Notes under the pieces: generated by a model
Told to the model about the DNA's origin: nothing
The model's input: only the letters and a program-made list of their open reading frames with translations
Database searches by the model: none
NCBI GenBank assembly: GCA_900168235.1
Contig: FUZG01000008.1
Location: forward strand, 62,001 to 126,000
DNA from: Lachnospiraceae bacterium
Lineage (GTDB): Bacteria > Bacillota > Clostridia > Lachnospirales > Lachnospiraceae
Direction: 5' to 3'
Length of the DNA: 64,000 nucleotides
Shown: positions 25,034 through 34,472 of the stretch, piece by piece
How positions within the stretch are numbered: the first letter of the stretch is position 1
Layout of the letters: every line of letters begins with the position of its first letter
Made by a program: the position numbers and the translations under genes

Positions 25034-26917
25034 TTAATTGAATTTCGGTGATCTGCCCTTCTGAGCGATACCGATATAAGTCTTTCCTGTGTTTAACTTG
25101 ATCTCGTTTCCTGCGTCGTCATAGTACTTTGTAGGAACGTAGTCACCGGTCTTTTTCCATGTGATGTGGATGCACTTACCCTTGGTGAAGTAGTAGCCGT
25201 CCTCTGTGGTATCGACCATTGTGAAGCCAAGATAGCCCTTTTTATCCAGCTGCTTCCACTTGGTGTTCTGGACGATGACATTTGCAAAGGAGATCTGCTT
25301 GCCGTTTATGGCATCTGTCTGGGCACCGCCGTGGATACTCTTGTAATAAACTCCCTGTGATGCATTGTAAGTGAACTTACTCTTACTGTAAGGGAAGATA
25401 TCAGAGAGGTCGATATTTGTGGCATTCTGTACGCCCGGAGCTCCTGACAGGTCATTTACTCCGTCAGCAAATGTGAAGTGCTTTGAATTATAATAACCTG
25501 CTCTGAGGTTTGTTAAGTATCCCTGCTGCATGCAGGCTTTCTGGATACCTGACGCTGAGATATAAGCGTTGTGAGGAGCGGTCCTGTCACTGCTTCGGAA
25601 GAAGTTTCCGGCACCCGGAGCTTTTCCGCCTACGCCGTACTCGTATGTTCCGGAGATATTGTTTACGTCAGGAGCATTGATGACGCCCTTCATGTAGGCA
25701 ACACCGCCGAAGTGGATTAAGATCGGATCCCATTCCTTTGCGGCAGAAATATAGTAAAGTCTGCAGCTTCTTAAGTTACCGATCCTTGAAAGATCGGTCC
25801 AGTTAGGGATGATCGCCATCTGACGGGAGATACCGCCTTCTTCCATGATCTCGTAGAGGATGTCAGCACGGCTTATGCCGTAGGAAGGCTGTGCAGCCTT
25901 ATCTGTAGGCATCATTACCGCAAGGGGTCTCTGATTTGCCTGAGCGCTTGTAACAGCTTCGTTTGTGTAGACGCTCTTTGTGCTGGTCTCTTTATAGGTT
26001 CCTGTAACGGTTTTCGGGACAGCAGCGGAATTATCCTCTGCTCCGTCAAGCATCAGGGAATCGATATCATCAGATTCGGTAGGTGTTTTTGCAGAAGCTG
26101 AGGCAGCGGGTGCTGTACTGCTCTGAGTGAGTGCGCCGGCTGTATAGTGACCTAAGTACTTTCCGTAGTAATTAGCCCATGAGTAGCTGTACTTTCCTGT
26201 GGGAGCAGGTTTTCCGTTTCCTAAAGCCTTGTAGGATGAAGATGCGAGCTGGTTATTCAGCACAGAAGCATCTATGCCTGCAGCGTATGTTGCTACATTA
26301 AATGAAGCATTTCCTGAGTGACCCTGAGCGATACCTGTTTCTACGAAGTAACGGAGGAGCTCAGCCGGGTTATTACCCACGGAACCTGCAAGTTCAGGGT
26401 GAGCAGCGAGATAGTAGGTTGCATCAAATACTTTGGAATAATCTCTGCCGTTATAGGTAGTAGCGGTAACAGAAGCTGCGGGACGGCCTGTAAGATAGGG
26501 ATTTCCGAGACAGCTGTGGAGAATGTTGTAGAAAGAATCCGGTTCGCCGTTCTTTTTTGCGAGATATTCGTCGCAGTAGTCGGACAGGGTGGAATAGCTC
26601 ATGGTATAGCCGTTATCTAAGAGCATTTCCAGATTGCGGTAATTGTTTTTTGCCATGTCGAGAGTTATCTCTGTTTTGCCGATCATGTTTGACGGAGCAA
26701 AACTCCAGTAGGTATTCTCGACTTCGGTCAGATAAGACGGATTCCACATGCCGGCATCCGTTGTTCCGAGCTTTGATTTCATATCAGAAGCTGAGGTGAA
26801 TGTGGTATTCCGCACAACTGCGCCGTAGGCTCTTTCGGACAGGTTGGATGTCAAAAGAAGCCCTGAAACCAAGGTCGTGCAGAGAAATACGGTGAATAGG
26901 CTGCGTAGTTTTTTCAT
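25034..26917 (-). CDS. Secreted DUF3048 (YerB-like) protein with N-terminal surface module
   Basis: A 627-residue exported protein. The start at ATG 26917 gives a classical signal peptide (MKKLRSLF then a hydrophobic run, cleavage near SERAYGA). The C-terminal half, from about residue 330 (RPLAVMM, then ILYEIMEEGGI), is the DUF3048 fold seen in YerB-like proteins. A module at about residues 160-215 (FDATYYLAAHPEL then HSGNASFNVATYAA) resembles the short FDxxYYL repeats of clostridial surface proteins. A Ser/Thr/Ala-rich linker joins them. The protein has no lipobox Cys, unlike YerB. Function unknown; cell-envelope location is likely. Confidence 0.8.
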   Translation of the reverse strand: MKKLRSLFTVFLCTTLVSGLLLTSNLSERAYGAVVRNTTFTSASDMKSKLGTTDAGMWNPSYLTEVENTYWSFAPSNMIGKTEITLDMAKNNYRNLEMLLDNGYTMSYSTLSDYCDEYLAKKNGEPDSFYNILHSCLGNPYLTGRPAASVTATTYNGRDYSKVFDATYYLAAHPELAGSVGNNPAELLRYFVETGIAQGHSGNASFNVATYAAGIDASVLNNQLASSSYKALGNGKPAPTGKYSYSWANYYGKYLGHYTAGALTQSSTAPAASASAKTPTESDDIDSLMLDGAEDNSAAVPKTVTGTYKETSTKSVYTNEAVTSAQANQRPLAVMMPTDKAAQPSYGISRADILYEIMEEGGISRQMAIIPNWTDLSRIGNLRSCRLYYISAAKEWDPILIHFGGVAYMKGVINAPDVNNISGTYEYGVGGKAPGAGNFFRSSDRTAPHNAYISASGIQKACMQQGYLTNLRAGYYNSKHFTFADGVNDLSGAPGVQNATNIDLSDIFPYSKSKFTYNASQGVYYKSIHGGAQTDAINGKQISFANVIVQNTKWKQLDKKGYLGFTMVDTTEDGYYFTKGKCIHITWKKTGDYVPTKYYDDAGNEIKLNTGKTYIGIAQKGRSPKFN

Positions 26918-27030
26918 GCGTCCCCCTTGTGGATATGTTTTAATCAATGATGTCACGAATCGCTTTGACCCTGACATCATTATTATGATTATACCTCATT
27001 TCAGCACTATCATTTTGTATTCATTACCGC

Positions 27031-27070
27031 AAAAAAGCCGTGTGACACATTTCTGCATCACACGGCTTTT
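27031..27070 (-). terminator. Terminator after the uracil permease
   Basis: AAAAGCCGTGTGA pairs with TCACACGGCTTTT; six U follow on the minus strand. It also has T residues on the plus side. Confidence 0.85.
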
Positions 27071-27090
27071 AGAATCTATAGATCCGTTTA

Positions 27091-28596
27091 TCAGTTATTT
27101 GATGTTGCTTCCTTTTCAGAAGTCATATCCTTAGAAAGTTCGGAAGTGATCTCTTTATCGGAAAGAGCGGAGTTTACGGCAGCCATTACAGGTGAACCGT
27201 ATCTCTCAACGCTTTCTTCTGTGAGAGTCTTACCCTGAACGATCTCGAACTCAACTCCTGTATCAACAGGCTGTTCGTTTGCGAAGTCGTAGTCCTTGCC
27301 GGGAAGGATAGCGTTCATAAGGATACCAACAAGTGATCCGATAGCGAGACCGGAAAGGCTGATGGTAGTTCCTCCGATAGCAAATGAGATATTTCCTGCT
27401 GCGGAGAAGTTGATACCGATGGAAAGAACAAGGATCAGAGCTGCGATGATAACGTTACGGCTCTTGCTGAAATCAACCTTGTTTTCTACTACGTTACGAA
27501 CACCTACTGCGGAGATCATTCCGTAGAGTACCAGTGAGATACCGCCCATTGTGGCAGCGGGCATAACCTCGATGATCGCAGAGAACTTCGGGCAGAAGGA
27601 CATAAGGATCGCGAAGCCTGCAGCGAGGCGGATAACCTTCGGATCGTAAACACGTGTAAGTGTGAGGACACCTGTGTTTTCACCGTATGTTGTATTTGCA
27701 GGAGCGCCGAAGAGTGAAGCAACTGCAGTAGCAACACCGTCACCTGTCAGAGTTCTGTGAAGACCGGGATCCTTGATGAAGTTCTGACCTACAGTAGAAG
27801 AGATAGCGGAAATATCACCGATATGCTCCATCATTGTTGCGAATGCGATAGGAACGATAGTAAATACTGATGTGATAAGAAGAGCAGTATTTGTATTACC
27901 GTTTGTAAAAATGGAGAATACTGTGCGGTTCATATCAAGAGGACTTCCGATCCATGCTGCCTCGGCAACAGGTGTGAAATCAATGATACCTGCAGCAGCT
28001 GCTGCGAGATAGGAACCAACTACACCACAGATGATAGGGATGATCTTTACCATACCGCGTCCCCAGATATTGCAGACTACGATTATAACGATGGCTACGA
28101 GAGCAACCCACCAATGAGTGGAACAATTATCAACGGCTGACTGGGAAAGATTAAGACCAATAGCAATAATGATAGGACCGGTAACTACCGGAGGGAAATA
28201 ACGCATGACTCTGTTAGCACCGAATGCTTTGAAGAGAGCAGCTAACAGGAGATAAAGAATACCGGCAACAGCAACACCGAAGCAGGCATAAGGGAGAAGT
28301 TCAGGTTCTTTATTGGGAGCAATAGCAGCATATCCTGCAAGAAATGCAAATGACGAACCAAGGAATGCGGGAACCTTGCGTTTAGAAATGAGATGGAATA
28401 ACAGGGTACCGATTCCGGCAAAAAGCAGTGTTGTTGAAACGGAAAGACCGGTCAGCACGGGAACGAGAACAGTGGAACCAAACATGGCAAACATGTGCTG
28501 GATACCAAGGGTCGCCATTCGTCCGGCGCCGAGAACTGTTGCATCATAGATCGGCTGTTCACCAACTGTGATGTTGCCTTTCTTTTTCAGATTCAT
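27091..28596 (-). CDS. uraA: Uracil/xanthine permease, NCS2 family
   Basis: A 501-residue membrane symporter with about 14 hydrophobic segments. Seen: LGIQHMFAMFGSTVLVP in parts near residue 30, the family-signature TTYGENTGVL near 305 (Glu important in UraA-type carriers), and VMPAATMGGI near 355. The first 20 residues and last 50 are cytoplasmic and charged. Uracil is preferred as substrate by similarity; xanthine or urate cannot be ruled out. AAGGAGG precedes the ATG; a structured leader lies upstream. Confidence 0.85.
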   Translation of the reverse strand: MNLKKKGNITVGEQPIYDATVLGAGRMATLGIQHMFAMFGSTVLVPVLTGLSVSTTLLFAGIGTLLFHLISKRKVPAFLGSSFAFLAGYAAIAPNKEPELLPYACFGVAVAGILYLLLAALFKAFGANRVMRYFPPVVTGPIIIAIGLNLSQSAVDNCSTHWWVALVAIVIIVVCNIWGRGMVKIIPIICGVVGSYLAAAAAGIIDFTPVAEAAWIGSPLDMNRTVFSIFTNGNTNTALLITSVFTIVPIAFATMMEHIGDISAISSTVGQNFIKDPGLHRTLTGDGVATAVASLFGAPANTTYGENTGVLTLTRVYDPKVIRLAAGFAILMSFCPKFSAIIEVMPAATMGGISLVLYGMISAVGVRNVVENKVDFSKSRNVIIAALILVLSIGINFSAAGNISFAIGGTTISLSGLAIGSLVGILMNAILPGKDYDFANEQPVDTGVEFEIVQGKTLTEESVERYGSPVMAAVNSALSDKEITSELSKDMTSEKEATSNN

Positions 28597-28648
28597 ATTT
28601 TCCTCCTTAGGTTAAAACGGGTTGTATATGCCTTTATGGCATAATACT

Positions 28649-28743
28649 GGCAGGCTAAACGAAGATTTGATTCTGTCCATCCTCGGATGCCTGCCGTACT
28701 TCTTGAGAGATTCTAATACAAAATCTTCAAAAAGGAAAGTATA
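28649..28743 (-). promoter_or_regulatory. Pseudoknot-like leader of the uracil permease
   Basis: Read on the minus strand the order is GAAGATTT (28728-28721), GGCAGGC (28695-28689), AAATCTTC (28668-28661), GCCTGCC (28655-28649). Each pairs with the segment two along, so the stems cross: a pseudoknot or two alternative folds. A TATACT -10 (28743-28738) would start the RNA within a few bases of the first arm. No clear PyrR-binding sequence or intrinsic terminator was recognised. Confidence 0.5.
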
Positions 28744-28814
28744 AATATGAATTTTTTATTAAGAGTTTTTTGTGCGATTTGATGAATTTTAATGTGTTGA
28801 AGTGTAGTAGTGAC

Positions 28815-28951
28815 GATGTAAATATTGAACATTCCAACGAGGGACGCTCTCGCTGAAAGATAAAACGCAGCGGTACTAGCACCGCAAAATGCGCGGAGCA
28901 AGGACCGGCGTTTTATATTCCCCTCTTATGGAATTGTTAAATATTTACATC
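28815..28951. repeat. Large nested hairpin element 4
   Basis: GATGTAAATATT...ATTCCA (28815-28836) is the inverse of TGGAAT...AATATTTACATC (28929-28951), with an inner GATAAAACGC/GCGTTTTAT stem and a GCGGT...ACCGC apex. It lies in the 586-base gene-free stretch before the DUF1667 gene, next to element 5. Confidence 0.7.
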
Positions 28952-28970
28952 TGTTCAGTGATTATATATC

Positions 28971-29165
28971 AGTGGCGTGCGTATACATATATCCTGAAAC
29001 AATCAGCCGGCAGTACTTAGTGAACACGCTGTCCGAATAGGTAATTCAGGATAACTGTTTGAGACGCGAAGCGTCGAGTTTAGCCTGAATTACCGTGTTT
29101 ATGAGGACAGTGCGTGAGCTTAGTACTGTCCGAGCCGTTGAAGGATATATGTATCCGTGCGCCAC
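28971..29165. repeat. Large nested hairpin element 5
   Basis: Three nested tiers: outer arms 28972-28995 and 29142-29165 (24 bases, three mismatches), middle arms CAGTACTTAG...GCTGTCC and GGACAGTGC...TAGTACTG, inner perfect GGTAATTCAGG/CCTGAATTACC. The apex reads TTTGAG-ACGC-GAA-GCGT-CGAGTT, the same flanking hexamers as in element 1. Rest of 28597-29182: leader of uraA and AT-rich spacer, no gene seen. Confidence 0.75.
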
Positions 29166-29182
29166 GTGACTATGTAGTAAAG

Positions 29183-29548
29183 TCATATTGATTCAACATT
29201 CCGCGTAGCAATTACCGGCACTCCCGTATCGGCAACATTTTCGATTATTATGTCGCCAATATGCTTCGGTGCATCTATCCGTACAGCATCGATCTCTTTC
29301 ATTACCTGAAAGATCTTGTCTTTTGGAATATCAGATTTTGTCTTTACTGAGAGTCTCGGCTTGTCGCCGTTCTTTATCACGACAGTACTTGTAACGATCC
29401 TTGTCGGGTTTGTGACTTCTTTTTTAGCGTAGCGTTCACCGTTAGGACAGGTGTTTCCTGCAACGCTCGTGACTTCACCCTTATCGATCTCAACTGTGAG
29501 GAGGCAGCCCATAGGGCAGCCGATACACGTTAATTCTCTTGTTTCCAT
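29183..29548 (-). CDS. DUF1667 zinc/iron-sulfur-like protein of the G3P dehydrogenase set
   Basis: A 121-residue protein of the DUF1667 family, regularly found beside GlpA-like and FAD-NAD oxidoreductase genes in clostridia. Four cysteines are arranged as CxGCPMGC near the N terminus and a further Cys in NTCPNGE, suggesting a metal site. It probably acts as the third, electron-transfer subunit of glycerol-3-phosphate dehydrogenase, analogous in position but not in sequence to GlpC (inference). It lies 24 bases after the preceding gene. Confidence 0.85.
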   Translation of the reverse strand: METRELTCIGCPMGCLLTVEIDKGEVTSVAGNTCPNGERYAKKEVTNPTRIVTSTVVIKNGDKPRLSVKTKSDIPKDKIFQVMKEIDAVRIDAPKHIGDIIIENVADTGVPVIATRNVESI

Positions 29549-29572
29549 GGTATATCTCCTTTCCCTTACGGC

Positions 29573-30838
29573 TTATTCCTTCTCGATCTTTACGGTTATG
29601 GTCTTGAGATCCGGGAATGAAGCGATCTTTGCTTTCTGTAGGATAACGTTTTCCATTTCACCGGGAGCCAGAACTCTCTTTTTATTGTGCATCACGCGTT
29701 CGTCATTAAAGTAAACGCTCACATACGCATCCTGATAAACTGCGCCTACGCGGAAGCGGACTGTTAAGAGGTCGTCCATGCGGTTTACATTTATGGTCGA
29801 AGGAACAGTGTAGCGGGCGCCGTCCGTTGCAACGAGCTTTATCACGTCGCCTGAGATCTCTTCACCCTTGGACTGCACATACTTTGCAGCATTTTCGCCG
29901 GCGCGCTTTGCTTCCTCTGAAACATAGTCCACAAGGTCATGAACGTGAAGCACGTTTCCGCAGGCAAATACGCCGGGGATGCTTGTTTCAAGGCTCTCAT
30001 TCACGACAGGACCGTTTGTGATGGGGCTCATTTCAACGCCTGCGCTTCTTGAAAGCTCGTTCTCAGGTATCAGACCTACGGAGAGCAGGAGAGTGTCGCA
30101 GGTATAGCGTTCTTCTGTACCCGGAACCGGCTTACGGTCAGGGCCTACTTCTGCGATAGTTACCGCAGTGACTCTTTCTTTTCCCTCTATATCGATGACA
30201 GTGTGGGAGAGCTTCAGCGGGATACCGTAGTCATCGAGACACTGGACGATATTTCGCTTTAATCCGCCGGAATAGGGCATGACTTCTGCGACTACTTTTA
30301 CTTTTGCGCCCTCCAGAGTCATTCGGCGTGCCATGATGAGTCCGATGTCGCCGGAACCTAAGATAACGACTTCACGTCCCGGGAGATAGCCCTCGATATT
30401 TACGAGACGCTGCGCTGTACCTGCGGAAAAGATGCCCGCGGGACGGTAACCCGGAGTGTTCAGGGCGCCTCTGGGTCTCTCTCTGCATCCCATGGCGAGG
30501 ATAACTGCGCCTGCTTTTATCTGGATCATTCCGTCGGTACGGTTCATAGCTGTGACTACACGGTCAGGTGAAATATCCATGACCATTGTGTTCAGCTTGT
30601 ACTCGATACCGAGGTCGTATACTTCTTTTTCAAAACGGTAAGCGTACTCAGGACCTGTAAGCTCTTCCTTAAAGGTGTGGAGACCGAAACCGTTATGGAT
30701 ACACTGGTTCAGGATACCGCCAAGCTCATGGTCGCGCTCGAGGATGAGGATGCTGTCGGTGTCTGCTTTTTTTGCTGAGGCTGCAGCGGCGAGTCCTGCG
30801 GGACCGCCTCCTATGATGACAATATCGTATGCTAACAT
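29573..30838 (-). CDS. FAD/NAD-dependent oxidoreductase (second G3P dehydrogenase subunit)
   Basis: A 421-residue pyridine-nucleotide-disulfide-like oxidoreductase: FAD motif GGGPAGLAAA at the N terminus, a second dinucleotide loop GSGDIGL near residue 163 and the CGNVLHVHD segment near residue 295. Its ATG overlaps the stop of the upstream dehydrogenase by one base, so the two are coupled. It would pass electrons from glycerol-3-phosphate oxidation to NAD or another carrier (inference). Confidence 0.87.
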   Translation of the reverse strand: MLAYDIVIIGGGPAGLAAAASAKKADTDSILILERDHELGGILNQCIHNGFGLHTFKEELTGPEYAYRFEKEVYDLGIEYKLNTMVMDISPDRVVTAMNRTDGMIQIKAGAVILAMGCRERPRGALNTPGYRPAGIFSAGTAQRLVNIEGYLPGREVVILGSGDIGLIMARRMTLEGAKVKVVAEVMPYSGGLKRNIVQCLDDYGIPLKLSHTVIDIEGKERVTAVTIAEVGPDRKPVPGTEERYTCDTLLLSVGLIPENELSRSAGVEMSPITNGPVVNESLETSIPGVFACGNVLHVHDLVDYVSEEAKRAGENAAKYVQSKGEEISGDVIKLVATDGARYTVPSTINVNRMDDLLTVRFRVGAVYQDAYVSVYFNDERVMHNKKRVLAPGEMENVILQKAKIASFPDLKTITVKIEKE

Positions 30839-32292
30839 TATTCGTCTCCTTTCACGGCTTTTGAACGCTCGAGCACAATGTTGGATCTGCCGCCGCTCTT
30901 TGTGATCTTTTCCATAGGGATGCCGAGTTCGCGGTTAATGATCTCCATGACACGCGGACTGCAGAAACCTGCCTGGCATCTGCCCATTCCTGCACGGGTC
31001 CTTCGCTTAACGCCGTCAAGTGAGCGTGCGCCGAGGGGACGGTGGATAGCATCCAGTATCTCGCCTTCTGAAATGGATTCGCAGCGGCATACAATATTGC
31101 CGTACGCGGGATTTTTCTTGATGAGTTCGTTTCTCTCTTCGAGGGTCAGGGCATTTGGATCTATGATGCCTTTCCTCTTCCCGTTCCAGTCGGTCTTCTT
31201 TTCCGGCTTTTCCAGATCACAAATGATGTCTGCAACCATTTTTCCGATGGCGGGGCAGGAGGTGAGACCCGGAGATTCGATTCCTGCGCAGTCGATAAAA
31301 TGAGGTGCGTCAGGGAGCTCCTTTATGATGAATTCGTGATGCTCTTCGTGGGCGCGGAGACCGGCAAAGCTTGTGATGACCTTGCGTCCGACAGGAAGAT
31401 CCTTTACGTTCATGGATGCTTTTTCGATAAGGCTGTCGATACCTTCCTGAGTTGTGGCGGTAGCTTCCTTATCCTCGATATCAATGGCAGTGGGGCCAAC
31501 GATCAGGTTTCCGTGAACGGTAGGAGATACCAGCACGCCCTTGCCGTACTTTGTGGGCTGAGGGAAGATGGTGTGGGAAACATGACCGCCCATTTCCTTA
31601 TCGAGCAGGCAGTAGTCGCCTCTTCTCGGTGTGATATGGATCTTGTTTGACGACACCATGTTGTGGAAAATGTCAGCATGGACTCCGGCTGCGTTAACTA
31701 CGTACTTTGCGGTATATTCGCCGTTATTTGTGCGGATGTGCCAGATACCGTCATCATCCCGTGAAAGGTGCTCAACTTCTGTATTAAAGCGGAAGTCGAC
31801 ACCGTTTGTGTTGGCATTTTCTGCCATGGCGATATTCAGTATAAATGGACATACGATACCGCCTGTAGGAGCGTAGAGTGCGCCTTCTACGTTATCCGAG
31901 AGGTTTGGCTCCAGGGCGAGTGCTTCTTCACGGGACAATATCTTTAACCCCTCTACACCGTTAGCAACCCCCCTGTCATAGAGGTCTTTAAGAACCCCAA
32001 GTTCTTCTTTATGGATACAGACTACGAGGGAACCGTTTCTCTTGAAAGGAATATCGAGATCCTCAGCAAGACGGTCCATCATCTGGTTACCTTCTACATT
32101 CAGTTTTGCCATGAGCGAGCCTTCCGGTGCGTCAAATCCTGCGTGGATTATCGCGCTGTTGGCTTTACTCGTGCCGGAGCAAACATCTTCAGCTTTTTCC
32201 AGGACACAGACATTCAGTTTATATTTTGAGAGCTCTCTTGCAGAAGCAGCTCCGCTGACGCCTGCACCTATGATTATCACATCGTATGTCAT
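30838..32292 (-). CDS. FAD-dependent glycerol-3-phosphate dehydrogenase with BFD-like domain
   Basis: Oxidises glycerol-3-phosphate to DHAP. The 484-residue protein starts with the FAD loop GAGVSGAA, has the GlpA/DAO fold, and ends with a BFD-like 2Fe-2S domain: CRCESISEGEI near residue 405 and RCQAGFC near 445. It lacks the extra helical domain of aerobic GlpD, consistent with an anaerobic three-subunit enzyme with the two downstream genes. AAAGGA lies nine bases before the ATG. Confidence 0.87.
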   Translation of the reverse strand: MTYDVIIIGAGVSGAASARELSKYKLNVCVLEKAEDVCSGTSKANSAIIHAGFDAPEGSLMAKLNVEGNQMMDRLAEDLDIPFKRNGSLVVCIHKEELGVLKDLYDRGVANGVEGLKILSREEALALEPNLSDNVEGALYAPTGGIVCPFILNIAMAENANTNGVDFRFNTEVEHLSRDDDGIWHIRTNNGEYTAKYVVNAAGVHADIFHNMVSSNKIHITPRRGDYCLLDKEMGGHVSHTIFPQPTKYGKGVLVSPTVHGNLIVGPTAIDIEDKEATATTQEGIDSLIEKASMNVKDLPVGRKVITSFAGLRAHEEHHEFIIKELPDAPHFIDCAGIESPGLTSCPAIGKMVADIICDLEKPEKKTDWNGKRKGIIDPNALTLEERNELIKKNPAYGNIVCRCESISEGEILDAIHRPLGARSLDGVKRRTRAGMGRCQAGFCSPRVMEIINRELGIPMEKITKSGGRSNIVLERSKAVKGDE

Positions 32293-32325
32293 TGTAGTTG
32301 TCCTTTCTTTTCAGTAGTGATGATA

Positions 32326-32379
32326 TAAAAACGGAGGCATCGTCCAGACGCGTCCCCACGCGTTGATCGATGACTCCGT
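32326..32379 (-). terminator. Attenuator-like terminator in the G3P dehydrogenase leader
   Basis: On the minus strand ACGGAGTCATCG (32379-32368) pairs with CGATGCCTCCGT (32342-32331), enclosing an ACGCGT...ACGCGT hairpin, followed by UUUUU. Because a promoter lies upstream (32400-32428) and the dehydrogenase gene only 35 bases downstream, it would act in the leader. GlpP-type antitermination of glp leaders in Firmicutes is a known precedent; the link here is inference. Confidence 0.65.
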
Positions 32380-32399
32380 CTCTGCATCATTATCCTTTT

Positions 32400-32428
32400 T
32401 ATTTATGAAACTATACCCTGTTTGTAAA
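32400..32428 (-). promoter_or_regulatory. Promoter of the G3P dehydrogenase operon
   Basis: Minus-strand TTTACA (32428-32423), 17 bases, TAAATA (32405-32400). RNA would begin near 32393, upstream of the terminator hairpin. The 32430-32566 spacer holds a GCTTTG...CAAAGC hairpin and the palindrome AATCTGTACAGATT followed by U residues just after glpK, a possible glpK terminator. Confidence 0.55.
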
Positions 32429-32566
32429 TGTACGAAACCCTTATATTATTCTTAGAAATACCCAATTTTTTTCAGATAATAGTGCAGTATATGCTAATCG
32501 CGCTTTGGAGTTTCCCGCCTGCAAAGCACGGTGTAGCCTTGGATAAGATCAAAAATCTGTACAGAT

Positions 32567-34177
<1,611 letters not shown>

Positions 34178-34472
34178 TCATATAACTGTGTATACCTTAT
34201 CATACAATTAGTAAAAATGCAATATAAAGCATATAAAAAGCATAAAAATAAGATATAATTGCACAATCGAACAACAAAGTGTCTAAAAAGTTAATAGTGA
34301 ATATTACTTAAGGTGTCCCTAACTTTAAAATGGTAATTGTGCACAAACAGGGGCGTATGTACATTTCTTTGAACAATGATTAATCTATGCAGACTGTATT
34401 CTTTTGATGGATAAACCTGCCGATATGTATACCAGTATAGCGTTGAAATAATTATCAGGGGTTATTTTATAG

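Noticed and set aside
32430-32566. c-di-GMP riboswitch after glpK
   Set aside because: A GCTTTG...CAAAGC hairpin recalled part of one, but the other conserved segments are missing and it follows a gene end.
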